53,749 nt of DNA, from assembly GCA_937894795.1 (NCBI GenBank), contig CALCQV010000162.1:1-53749 (forward strand), read 5' to 3'. Positions 43,849-52,239 of this stretch are shown one piece after another. Numbering within the stretch: position 1 is the stretch's first letter; each line of letters opens with the position of its first letter. The translations under genes and the position numbers were made by a program. A model generated the notes under the pieces. It saw only the letters and a list, made by a program, of their open reading frames with translations, ran no database searches and had not been told where the DNA came from. The DNA is from an uncultured Bacteroidales bacterium (lineage in GTDB: Bacteria > Bacteroidota > Bacteroidia > Bacteroidales > Lentimicrobiaceae).

Positions 43849-43965
43849 CTTCTTCCATCCAGACTTTACTGTCGGTACCGGAATCAAACCGGTTCAGTCT
43901 AAAATTATTTTTTAGAGTAGCGGACTATACCGCCGATCGGGAATTTCACCCTGCCCTGAAGAATT
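43849..43965 (-). promoter_or_regulatory. FMN riboswitch (RFN element)
   Basis: Read on the minus strand, the element has the RFN hallmarks in order: CAGGGTGAAATTCCCGA with CGGCGGTATAGTCCGC, a variable hairpin, GAACCGGTTTGATTCCGGTA, then CCGACAGTAAAGTCTGGATG and GAAGAAG. The P1 ends (TTCTTC near 43962 and GAAGAA near 43852) pair. It senses FMN; high flavin lowers expression of the downstream gene, here the TonB receptor starting at 43742. Confidence 0.95.
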
Positions 43966-43971
43966 CGGGTG

Positions 43972-43979
43972 CAAAATTA
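43972..43979 (-). promoter_or_regulatory. -7 element for the riboswitch leader
   Basis: TAATTTTG on the minus strand matches TAnnTTTG and lies 7 bp before the riboswitch 5' end. A TTG occurs 22 bp further upstream, a slightly long spacing. Confidence 0.55.
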
Positions 43980-44178
43980 TTTTATTTTTACATCACTCCT
44001 GCAATGATTGCATAATTTTTTAAATCAAATTCAGTAAATTTGCTCAATTGAAGGTAACATATGATGACCGAAAACAATGCTATGGTTGACTCCTTTATTT
44101 ACATAAATGCGCCTGTATTAAATAAATGATGTAAATTGCAGTGTTTTATCCGGTAATGAAGGCGTAACTATCAACTAT
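43980..44178. other. Intergenic stretch upstream of the histidine kinase
   Basis: Between the riboswitch promoter and the kinase gene there is AT-rich DNA. On the plus strand TAAATTTG at 44035-44042 could be a -7 element for the kinase, but the nearest TTG is 24 bp upstream. No gene is seen. Confidence 0.5.
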
Positions 44179-47013
44179 ATGGATATGGATAACAAAGATG
44201 GCTTGATCCCATCATTATATCAGCTGGCATTTTCTGAATTGCCGGCTTCATATATTGTAGTTGATAAAGATTTGGTCATCATTGATTACACCGGCCAGCT
44301 TGCAAATGAAATTGAATTACCAAATGATTTCAAGGGAAAAAGTCTATTGAATGTTCTCCACTTGCATAGTGTTGCAAACATTTATGATTTTAGGGCCTTG
44401 ATTGCAGAATCAAACACTTTTAAGGCTGACTTGATAATCGCTAATGGTCAGCCGGCAACTGAGCCTGACAATCCCAAACCTGATAGGTTCTCCCTCACTT
44501 TCACTCCATTGAAAGGAATTGGATACCTCATCAACTTAAAAAAGGAACGGAGTGATTCTGATTATTTGGCCACCTTTGTTGATCTTGCTGAACGGCCTGA
44601 TAATGAGATATTCAAAGCCATCATTAATACCTCTCAATTCCCTTTCTGCATTGTAGATATTGATAATAAAGTTTATATCCTACGAAATAAGGCACATCTG
44701 GAACTCGAAAACAAATTAATCCATAGGGAAAGCCTCGAGAATATACCTTTCATTGTTGACAGTGCAGTTCCCTATAAAGTCTTTTTAGAAACGATGAGGA
44801 ATATGATGGTGCCCTTTGTGGAGTCACACGAATATACTGATCGTGAAGGATATAAGCATTACTATGAAATCAATGGTTTTCCTGTTATTTCAGGCAAGAA
44901 TGGAAAGCATTCCGTTTTACTTTATTACCACGATAGGACAGGTGAAATTAGAAGCAAAAAGGAGATTGAAAATTATCAGAGTATCCTCGAGGATCTCTTT
45001 TCCAATCTGCCGGGAATGGTTTTCAGGTGTCTGAATGAAACGAACTGGACTATAGAGTTTGCCAGTGTTGGATGTAAGGCGCTAACCGGCTATTCAACAT
45101 CCGATCTTGTCAATAATAATAAAATCCATTATGGTGATCTGATTCATCCTGACGACAAGCAGATGGTATGGGATACGATCCAGCATGCTATCAAACGAAA
45201 ACGGCATTATGATCTGCAGTATCGTATAATGACCAAACAGGGGAAGGTAAAATGGGTATTTGAAAAGGGGAAGGCTACTTACGATCAATATGATCAGGTG
45301 GTAAGTTTGGGTGGATTTATTACGGATATATCTGAAGGACGTCTTGCAGAGATCAATCTTACAAAAGAGCTTAATACAAGCGAAGCAATAGCCCAAATAA
45401 GCATGGAGTTACTCAAAGATACCGTAACACCTTTGCATGTTTCAAGGCTTGTACAGGAATTTGTAAAAACCCTGACCGGTAGTAAATTCTCCGTTATCTA
45501 TTCACCCGATGAGAGTGGTAATGGCTTTACACTCTTCAACCATGAAAATGAAAATGAAATAATAAGTGTTCATCCGGATGAATATACGGATAAGCAATTT
45601 GCATTCCTTAACCAGCTCCTGGAGTCTACGCAACCTTTTGTTCTTAATAAAGAAACATCCATTATACTACCGGGTTTTCATAATGACGAAACTACCGTTG
45701 ACAGACTTATCAGTGTACCTGCATTCACAAATAAAAAGCTCACCGGTTTATTGATAATTGGTAATGCTGATGAGGATTATACATCTGAAACTATCGCCAT
45801 AAGTCAGCGGTTCATTAATATGTTCGCCTTAGGCCTGTACAGGCTTAAAGCTGAAGAAACATTGCAGGAAGCCAAGAGAAAAGCTGAAGAATCCGACAGA
45901 TTGAAGAGCCTGTTCCTCTCCAATATGTCGCATGAAATCAGAACTCCCATGAATGCTATTGTGGGTTTTGCCGAAATGCTGCAGGATACTGACCTTAACA
46001 GGGAACAGAAAAACCGGTTTCTAGATGTAATTATCAAAAGTGGTGATAACTTGCTAAGGCTTATCAATGACATTATTGATATATCAAAGATTGAAGCCGG
46101 ACAATTAAAGCTTGATTATTCTGATTGTCTTGTAAATGAAATGATATCTGACCTGGAAACCTATTTCAAACAAGAACTTGTTCGTCAGAAAAAGCAACAT
46201 CTTAATTTGTATGTCCGGCTTGGGCATCCTGAGAGCGATTTTGCATTGCAAACCGATTGTACAAGGCTCAAACAGATTCTCAATAACCTGATAGGCAATG
46301 CTGTCAAATTTACTGATGAAGGTTTCATAGAATTCGGATACCAGATCAAATCAGGCTCCATTGAGTTCTTTGTCAGAGATTCAGGTATTGGCATTGCACC
46401 TGACAAGCAGAAGCTGATTTTTGAAAGATTTGGCCAGGTACAGGAAGCTATTTCACGAAACCTGTCGGGTACCGGTTTAGGACTTACCATATCAAAGAAT
46501 CTGGTTGAGATGCTTGGTGGAGCTATTTGGGTAGATTCAATACCGGGTGAAGGCTCAACATTCTTCTTTAACCTGCCATTGCGACTGGGTGCAAGGCATG
46601 TATCGAAGGAAAAGCAGGAAAATGGTGAGGAAGCCAGGCTGGCATTTGACTTAATGGGAAAGAACATACTAATTGTGGAAGATGTTGATACCAACTACTT
46701 CTATCTTAGCTCCCTATTGCAGAAGATGAATTGCAAAATCCAGAGAGCCAATAACGGTTTGAAAGCCATAGAGATTGCAAAAAAGGATAATTCAATCGAC
46801 CTTATTCTGATGGATATTGAGCTTCCTGTTCTTGATGGCTATAAAGCCACGCAGGAAATCAAGAAGTTCAGGCCTGAACTGCCAATAATAGCGCAGACTG
46901 CCTTTGCCATGATGGGTGAACGTGAACGAAGCCGTGAAGCAGGTTGCAACGATTATATTGCCAAGCCCATAAGGAAAGAAGAACTCATTTCCACCTTACG
47001 CAAATACGTGTAA
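44179..47013 (+). CDS. Hybrid sensor histidine kinase (PAS-PAS-PAS-GAF-HisKA-HATPase-REC)
   Basis: A 944-residue soluble kinase without membrane segments, so its signal is probably intracellular. PAS-like domains lie at ~10-130, ~148-270 and ~272-388 (the last a PAS_3 type ending GGFITDISEG), then a GAF-like region (~400-555) and a coiled linker. HisKA has SHEIRTPMNAIVGFAEML (phosphor-His ~585), the ATPase has DSGIGIAPDKQK and GTGLGLTISKNLVEMLGG, and the C-terminal REC domain has the phospho-Asp at ~879 (LMDIELPVLDGY). No HTH output domain is present. No partner regulator is adjacent, and the signal is unknown. Confidence 0.92.
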   Translation: MDMDNKDGLIPSLYQLAFSELPASYIVVDKDLVIIDYTGQLANEIELPNDFKGKSLLNVLHLHSVANIYDFRALIAESNTFKADLIIANGQPATEPDNPKPDRFSLTFTPLKGIGYLINLKKERSDSDYLATFVDLAERPDNEIFKAIINTSQFPFCIVDIDNKVYILRNKAHLELENKLIHRESLENIPFIVDSAVPYKVFLETMRNMMVPFVESHEYTDREGYKHYYEINGFPVISGKNGKHSVLLYYHDRTGEIRSKKEIENYQSILEDLFSNLPGMVFRCLNETNWTIEFASVGCKALTGYSTSDLVNNNKIHYGDLIHPDDKQMVWDTIQHAIKRKRHYDLQYRIMTKQGKVKWVFEKGKATYDQYDQVVSLGGFITDISEGRLAEINLTKELNTSEAIAQISMELLKDTVTPLHVSRLVQEFVKTLTGSKFSVIYSPDESGNGFTLFNHENENEIISVHPDEYTDKQFAFLNQLLESTQPFVLNKETSIILPGFHNDETTVDRLISVPAFTNKKLTGLLIIGNADEDYTSETIAISQRFINMFALGLYRLKAEETLQEAKRKAEESDRLKSLFLSNMSHEIRTPMNAIVGFAEMLQDTDLNREQKNRFLDVIIKSGDNLLRLINDIIDISKIEAGQLKLDYSDCLVNEMISDLETYFKQELVRQKKQHLNLYVRLGHPESDFALQTDCTRLKQILNNLIGNAVKFTDEGFIEFGYQIKSGSIEFFVRDSGIGIAPDKQKLIFERFGQVQEAISRNLSGTGLGLTISKNLVEMLGGAIWVDSIPGEGSTFFFNLPLRLGARHVSKEKQENGEEARLAFDLMGKNILIVEDVDTNYFYLSSLLQKMNCKIQRANNGLKAIEIAKKDNSIDLILMDIELPVLDGYKATQEIKKFRPELPIIAQTAFAMMGERERSREAGCNDYIAKPIRKEELISTLRKYV

Positions 47014-47090
47014 TACAGCAGTTCCCTTTAACGTAAATACCTGTAATACATCAGTTGCCCTTAACTCAATTACTTATAATACATAAGTTT
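47002..47090 (+). repeat. Imperfect 33-bp repeat overlapping the kinase stop codon
   Basis: Copy 1 (47002-47034) contains the kinase's last codons and its TAA; copy 2 (47035-47067) repeats it with few changes (AAATACCTGTAATACATCAG against AAATACGTGTAATACAGCAG); copy 3 (from 47068) is partial and decayed. It looks like tandem duplication of the gene end. Confidence 0.7.
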
Positions 47091-47095
47091 CTCCA

Positions 47096-50035
47096 TCATC
47101 TGTATCGGGGGTCTGGCTGGGGAGGGAGCTTTGCCATTCGCTGCGCCTCAACTGACGGATAACCGAAATCATCAACCACAGTTCCCAAAATAAGGTATAC
47201 CCCACGACCACGGGTAGGATTCCGTTTCAGAATATCGGGAAACATAACCACATCAAAGAATTCACCTTCATTGTCAATGAAAGTCACAAACTGCATGATT
47301 TCATGCTTTATGGTACGCACATACTTGATTGTAACAAGAGCTCCAGCCATTCTAACCTGTTTGCCTACAGAACTTTTGAGAGAATGGGCCATCATTTCAC
47401 CCCTGAAACGGGTAATAAGCATATCAAAATAGCTCATACTTACCGGAAAATCAAGAAGCTCCATTTCATCATAGGCATCTTCAATAGGATTATGAACGAA
47501 TGCAGGAAGTTCAAACTGCTTAACGCCCTGCACGAACAAAACGGGCGATGTTACTTTCTTTGTTTTGCCCAGCATCATGTGTGCCTGCCATAGCAATTGC
47601 TGTTTGTTAAGTTCAGTGAACCTAAGCGCCCCTGAACGTATGAGCAGAACCATCTGCTCAAGCCCGGGATTAACGCGCTGACTGAAATCATCCAATCCTG
47701 CATACTCGCCATTCTCCTCCCGCTCAGATATTATACGGTGAGCAAGTTCACTTTCGAGCCCTGATATGTGTACCAGTCCAATGAATATGGTTTTTTCAGT
47801 AATCCTGTTCATATACTTGCTCCTGTTTACACAAGGCAGTTCCAGTATGGCGCCCCAGCGCTTTGCTTCATTGAAATAGACCCAACTTTGATAATATCCA
47901 CCAAAGTTATTGGCTACAGCTACCATGAATTCCATGGGGAAGTAGGCTTTTAGAAACAGGCTTTGGTAACTCTCAACGGCGAAGGAGGCTGAGTGGGCTT
48001 TTGAAAATGAATAACCTGCAAATGATTCTATCTGCCGCCACACTTCCCTGGTCACCTCTTCAGGATGGCCCTGCTTTCTGCAGTTGTCGAAGAACTTATC
48101 AACAATCTTCTGGAATTCAACCCTCGACCGGTATTTGCCGCTCATGGCTCTTCTCAGTACATCGGCATCAGCCAGATCAAGCCCTGCATAATGATGGCAT
48201 ATCTTGAGTACATCTTCCTGGTAAACCATAACACCATAGGTTTCACTGAGTTGTTCCTTCATAACCGGGTGTATATACTGGAACCCATTTGGATTGTGGA
48301 AACGTACAATGTACTCCCTCATCATTCCTGACCGCGCAACACCGGGCCTTATGATGGAACTGGCCGCAACCAGCGTGATATAGTCGTCGCACCGCAGTTT
48401 GGTAATGAGGCCGCGCATTCCGGGGCTCTCAATATAGAAGCAGCCTGTAGTTTCTCCACTGCTCAACAGCCTTTTCACTTCAGGGTCCTTCTTGAACTTC
48501 TGTACCTGATGAACGTCAATACTCACACCTGCATTTTCCTTGATTATTTCAACACTTTCCTTGATGTGTCCGATACCCCGCTGGCTGAGTATATCAAGTT
48601 TCTCAAAACCAACATCTTCTGCCACATACATATCCCATTGGGTAACGGGCATTGACTTGGGTGGAAGATCAAGCGCCGTATAACAGGTTATTGGCTCTTC
48701 TGAGATTAGAACACCTCCTGCATGGATGCTCCTGATATTGGGGAAGTCAGTCATGCGAATGCCTATTTCCATGATCTTGCGGGTAATGTGATCCTGATCG
48801 GCAGGGGCAGGGGGGGATTCTACCAGTTTATCGAGTTCCGATTTCGGCAAACCTACAACCTTACCCAGTTCACGCAGTATTGACTTTCCCTTGAAGGTTG
48901 ACATGGCTCCAAGCAGGGCTGTATGCTCCCGGCCGTAGCGCTTGAAAATATAATCAAGTACTTCATCGCGCTCTTTCCATGAGTAGTCAATATCAAAATC
49001 AGGAGGACTGCTGCGTTTTGGATTCAGGAAACGCTCAAAATAGAGGTTCAGCTCTATGGGGTCCACATCAGTGATACGCAGGCAGTAGGCTACTATGCTG
49101 TTGGCCCCGCTGCCACGGCCCACATGGTAAAAGCCACGCGACATGGAATACCTGATTATATCCCATGTAATCAGGAAATAGGAACAGAAACCAAGCCTGT
49201 CAATAATATCCAGTTCATGCCTTACCCGTCTTTTAGCTTCCGCATTTTTTGAACCATAGCGATATACCAGTCCGTCGAAAGTTAGTTTCTCCAACAGTAG
49301 CCTGTCGTCATAAGCACTCCCGGTAAAGGTCTTTTTATTCTTGATGCTTTTGTAGTCGAAGGCAATTCTGCATCTGCCGGTAATTCTTTCGGTATTCCTT
49401 ATAAGGTCGGGGTAGTGCTTGAAAATTGCAGCCAGTTCAGCATGCGTTTTCATCATACGATCGCTGCCTGCCACCATCCCGGCATTAAGTTTGCTGAGGA
49501 GTATGTTGTTGTCAATGGCTCTCAGATAGCGGTGAAGCTCATAGCCCTGCTCATCGGTAAAGGCGATGGGCGAATGAATGATGTATTTATTGGGAAGTCG
49601 GGAGTAGTCAGATAAAGGCAACTTTGTAATATCTGATGGGGTTACACCAATATATTCATTTTCGGCAAGTTCAGCGGTTCGCCTGCTACCCATGGGGTAT
49701 ACAATTACCACCTGACGAAAGGGCGGGGCGGGGAAGGGCAGGGCTGTATGCTGGATATTGCTGCGGCTCATCAGCTCATTGAGTTCTTTAAAGCCTTCAT
49801 TGTTCTCTGCAATGCCGGTATACAAGAGCTTGTTGCCATCGTGGAATTCCATTCCTGCAATGGGCTTTATCCCTTCCTTATTGCATGCCTTTACAAAATC
49901 AACAATACCGGTACTGTTGTTGATATCGGTAAGCAATATGGCTTCTGCACCTGCTTCCATGGCAATCAGCGGTATTTTCTCAACCGGCAGGGTTCCATAA
50001 CGGAGGCTATAGTATGAGTTGAAGGTGAGGTGCAT
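47096..50035 (-). CDS. dnaE2: DnaE2-like (ImuC-type) DNA polymerase III alpha subunit
   Basis: A 979-residue C-family polymerase, shorter than replicative DnaE. The catalytic Asp residues are kept in PDFDIDYSW (~341-349) and in LDILSQRGIGHIKE (~480), and GRGSGANSIVAYCL precedes them. The N-terminal PHP domain is degenerate: FNSYYSLRYG stands for the usual HVHSxYSxxDG, and LTDINN for LTDHxN, so metal ligands are lost. The C-terminus keeps a helix-hairpin and an OB-fold region. It shares one base with the dinB stop (TAATG), so the two polymerases are co-translated. The pairing suggests error-prone synthesis. Confidence 0.92.
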   Translation of the reverse strand: MHLTFNSYYSLRYGTLPVEKIPLIAMEAGAEAILLTDINNSTGIVDFVKACNKEGIKPIAGMEFHDGNKLLYTGIAENNEGFKELNELMSRSNIQHTALPFPAPPFRQVVIVYPMGSRRTAELAENEYIGVTPSDITKLPLSDYSRLPNKYIIHSPIAFTDEQGYELHRYLRAIDNNILLSKLNAGMVAGSDRMMKTHAELAAIFKHYPDLIRNTERITGRCRIAFDYKSIKNKKTFTGSAYDDRLLLEKLTFDGLVYRYGSKNAEAKRRVRHELDIIDRLGFCSYFLITWDIIRYSMSRGFYHVGRGSGANSIVAYCLRITDVDPIELNLYFERFLNPKRSSPPDFDIDYSWKERDEVLDYIFKRYGREHTALLGAMSTFKGKSILRELGKVVGLPKSELDKLVESPPAPADQDHITRKIMEIGIRMTDFPNIRSIHAGGVLISEEPITCYTALDLPPKSMPVTQWDMYVAEDVGFEKLDILSQRGIGHIKESVEIIKENAGVSIDVHQVQKFKKDPEVKRLLSSGETTGCFYIESPGMRGLITKLRCDDYITLVAASSIIRPGVARSGMMREYIVRFHNPNGFQYIHPVMKEQLSETYGVMVYQEDVLKICHHYAGLDLADADVLRRAMSGKYRSRVEFQKIVDKFFDNCRKQGHPEEVTREVWRQIESFAGYSFSKAHSASFAVESYQSLFLKAYFPMEFMVAVANNFGGYYQSWVYFNEAKRWGAILELPCVNRSKYMNRITEKTIFIGLVHISGLESELAHRIISEREENGEYAGLDDFSQRVNPGLEQMVLLIRSGALRFTELNKQQLLWQAHMMLGKTKKVTSPVLFVQGVKQFELPAFVHNPIEDAYDEMELLDFPVSMSYFDMLITRFRGEMMAHSLKSSVGKQVRMAGALVTIKYVRTIKHEIMQFVTFIDNEGEFFDVVMFPDILKRNPTRGRGVYLILGTVVDDFGYPSVEAQRMAKLPPQPDPRYR

Positions 50036-51222
50036 TATGCTTTGATTTGTTCGTCGTATTCTATTGCGCCGAGGGTTGAAGCATGGGTAATGGCCTTTGT
50101 GCCAAAACGGTTTCTAATGCGGTCCATGGCCTGGTAAAGGCTGATGGTTTCAGGCTGGTCATCAAACATATTTATCTGTTGAACACCGTTTACGAGGTAG
50201 CTGAATTTGATACCTATCAACCTTATCAGCATACGGCGCTGATACAGGCGGTTGAAAAGGTTACGCACCACCGGCAGAAGCACATGGTCGAATGCGGTGT
50301 ATGGTATTCTGTGCTGCAGCGTATGGGTGTCGAAGTTGGCATAGCGTACCTTGACGGTTACACATGAAGTGAGTTTTTGCTTGGTCCTGAGCTGAAATGA
50401 TAGCTTCTCAACCATCTTAAGCAGCAGGTCATTGATCATGGGAATGTTAATGGTATCCTGCTCAAAAGTTGTTTCTGAGCTTATGGATTTCCGTTCTGAA
50501 TAAGCTTCTACTGCCGAATGGTCAATGCCGTTGGCCTTTTTCCAGATGATCATGCCATTTTTGCCGAGTACCCGTTCAACCATTTCAGGGGGCATATAGC
50601 GAAGCGTTTCAATGTAGGCAATACCCATGGATCTCAGCAGTTTGAATGTCTTATCGCCAATACCGGGTATTTTACTGATAGAAAGCGGATCGAGGAATTC
50701 GTGAACACGCGGTGCTATCACCTGCAGCTCCCCATTGGGCTTCGCCTGTCCGGTGGCTATCTTTGAAACGGTCTTGTTTACTGAAAGCCCGAATGAAATG
50801 GGCAACCCTGATTCCCTGATGATACGCTCACGCAACTCATGTGACCACTTAAGGGAGCCAAAGAACCTGTCCATACCCGTTATGTCAATGTAGTGCTCGT
50901 CAATGGAGGCTTTTTCATAAATAGGTGACTCCTCGGCAATAATATCGGTAACCATGTTTGAATAGCGACTGTACTGTTCCATATCGCCGCGTATCACAAT
51001 GGCATCAGGACAGAGGGCCCGTGCCATTCTCATGGGCATGGCTGAGTGCACACCGAAGGTGCGCGCTTCATAGCTGCATCCCGCTACTACTCCCCGGTCA
51101 GACATGCCCCCTACAATTACCGGGACACCAATCAGCTTGCTGTTGTTTAATCGCTCAACCGCCACAAAGAAAGTGTCCAGATCAAGGTGAAGTATTGTCC
51201 TGTTTTCTAAATTGGGCAGCAT
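50035..51222 (-). CDS. dinB: Y-family DNA polymerase IV (DinB)
   Basis: A 395-residue translesion polymerase. The palm acids are intact: Asp in LDLDTFFVAVE (14-16), and Asp108 and Glu109 in SIDEHY. The aromatic steric gate in DTFF is present. Fingers have SYEARTFGVHSAMPMRMA; the little-finger domain follows, with a clamp-binding motif QINMF at 349-353. Unlike ImuB of the imuA-imuB-dnaE2 cassettes, the active site is not degenerate. It is divergent from the S24 repressor and upstream of dnaE2. Confidence 0.94.
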   Translation of the reverse strand: MLPNLENRTILHLDLDTFFVAVERLNNSKLIGVPVIVGGMSDRGVVAGCSYEARTFGVHSAMPMRMARALCPDAIVIRGDMEQYSRYSNMVTDIIAEESPIYEKASIDEHYIDITGMDRFFGSLKWSHELRERIIRESGLPISFGLSVNKTVSKIATGQAKPNGELQVIAPRVHEFLDPLSISKIPGIGDKTFKLLRSMGIAYIETLRYMPPEMVERVLGKNGMIIWKKANGIDHSAVEAYSERKSISSETTFEQDTINIPMINDLLLKMVEKLSFQLRTKQKLTSCVTVKVRYANFDTHTLQHRIPYTAFDHVLLPVVRNLFNRLYQRRMLIRLIGIKFSYLVNGVQQINMFDDQPETISLYQAMDRIRNRFGTKAITHASTLGAIEYDEQIKA

Positions 51223-51265
51223 AATTTTTTTTATTGCTTTTTGTTAAAGTGATGATTTCTTGTTG

Positions 51266-51273
51266 TATCTTTG
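51266..51273 (+). promoter_or_regulatory. -7 element of the S24 repressor gene
   Basis: TATCTTTG matches TAnnTTTG and lies 61 bp upstream of the repressor start. A TTTG 22 bp further upstream (51240-51243) is a possible -33 box. The last base of this element is the first base of the first palindrome. Confidence 0.6.
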
Positions 51274-51310
51274 ATTAGTTATTAATCAAAATAGCGATTA
51301 CAATATAATC
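51273..51310. promoter_or_regulatory. Two GATTA-N5-TAATC palindromes, candidate SOS-type operators
   Basis: GATTA-GTTAT-TAATC (51273-51287) and GATTA-CAATA-TAATC (51296-51310) have identical arms and spacer length, and their centres are 23 bp apart, about two helical turns. The first extends to TTGATTA/TAATCAA. They sit downstream of the repressor's -7 element, within the 111-bp gap shared with dinB, a natural place for an autoregulatory site. Confidence 0.7.
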
Positions 51311-51333
51311 ATTTTTATCATAACGTACAACAA

Positions 51334-52164
51334 ATGAGTAATATTTTTAGCGCAAATATTAAATTATTACGCAAGCGCAGAGGCCGTACCCAGGATGATG
51401 TGGCACTAACACTCAATATGAAGCGTTCCACTCTGAGCGGATATGAAAATGAAGTTGCCCAGCCTTCCGTTGAGGCATTGATTCTGCTATCGAAGTACTA
51501 TGGTGTATCCATTGATACCCTTTTAAAGGTTGATCTTACCAAACTTGGCGAGAGTGAGCTTTCACAACTGGAAAGGGGGTATGATGTGTTTATTACAGGC
51601 AGTAAGCTCAGGGTACTTGCTACAACAGTTGATAGTTCGAACAATGAAAATATTGAGGTGGTAAACCACAAGGCATCGGCCGGTTACCGCACCGGCTTTG
51701 CCGATCCTGAATATATAAAGGTACTGCCGGCTTTCCACATGCCTTTCCTCTCAAAGGAGAAGAAATACCGCACCTTCCAGATCAGCGGTGATTCAATGCA
51801 TCCAATTCCCGACGGGTCATGGGTAACCGGTGAGTTCATCCAAAACTGGAACCTGATACGTGATAATATGCCTTATATTATTCTCACGCTCGATGATGGT
51901 ATCATGTTCAAGGTGGTACATAATAACATCAAAACCAACGGTAAGCTCAAGCTCATCTCACTGAATCCGCTTTATGAACCTTATGAAATTGATGCCAAGG
52001 ATGTGAGGGAAGTGTGGAAGTTTGTTCATTACATTGCCAATGTAATGCCTGAACAGAATACCCGTAATGATGATCTGGCCATGGCAGTGGCTACACTTAA
52101 ACGTGATATGGATAAAATAAAGAAGCAGATCAACCCTTCACAGGGAAAGCTGATGTTTGATTGA
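51334..52164 (+). CDS. LexA-like regulator: XRE HTH fused to S24 peptidase
   Basis: A 276-residue protein. Residues ~8-65 form an XRE-type HTH (LLRKRRGRTQDDVALTLNMKRSTLSGYENE). The C-terminal S24 domain has an Ala116-Gly117 cleavage site (KASAGYRTG), the catalytic Ser154 in SGDSMHP and a Lys193 in MFKVVH as the general base, so self-cleavage is likely. A coiled tail (~250-276) follows. It resembles LexA, UmuD and CI-type repressors in logic. It is divergent from dinB-dnaE2 and probably represses them until damage-triggered cleavage. The inducing co-protease would be RecA, which is not in the window. Confidence 0.9.
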   Translation: MSNIFSANIKLLRKRRGRTQDDVALTLNMKRSTLSGYENEVAQPSVEALILLSKYYGVSIDTLLKVDLTKLGESELSQLERGYDVFITGSKLRVLATTVDSSNNENIEVVNHKASAGYRTGFADPEYIKVLPAFHMPFLSKEKKYRTFQISGDSMHPIPDGSWVTGEFIQNWNLIRDNMPYIILTLDDGIMFKVVHNNIKTNGKLKLISLNPLYEPYEIDAKDVREVWKFVHYIANVMPEQNTRNDDLAMAVATLKRDMDKIKKQINPSQGKLMFD

Positions 52165-52178
52165 TTCATCAATGAAAA

Positions 52179-52208
52179 GAGGCTGTTCCCTCGTTAGGGA
52201 ACAGCCTC
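52179..52208 (-). terminator. Terminator between the convergent S24 and FadL-type genes
   Basis: GAGGCTGTTCCCT and AGGGAACAGCCTC form a perfect 13-bp stem around CGTT. On the minus strand it is followed by TTTTCATTG, so it ends the porin transcript. On the plus strand it lies 15 bp past the S24 stop and may also act there, but lacks a T-run. Confidence 0.85.
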
Positions 52209-52239
52209 AGGTAATGTAGCGATCAATTTGCTGATTCTC

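Noticed and set aside
43801..43965. Cobalamin or TPP riboswitch upstream of the TonB receptor
   Set aside because: The conserved blocks (GGTGAAATTCCC, CGGCGGTATAGTCC, CCGACAGTAAAGTCTGGATG) are those of the FMN element; the cobalamin and TPP cores are absent.
46185..46694. 169-codon minus-strand open frame inside the histidine kinase
   Set aside because: Antisense to conserved HATPase sequence and without its own signals.
47002..47090. Possible CRISPR or short-repeat array
   Set aside because: Only about 2.5 copies, no spacers between units and one copy lies inside the kinase gene.
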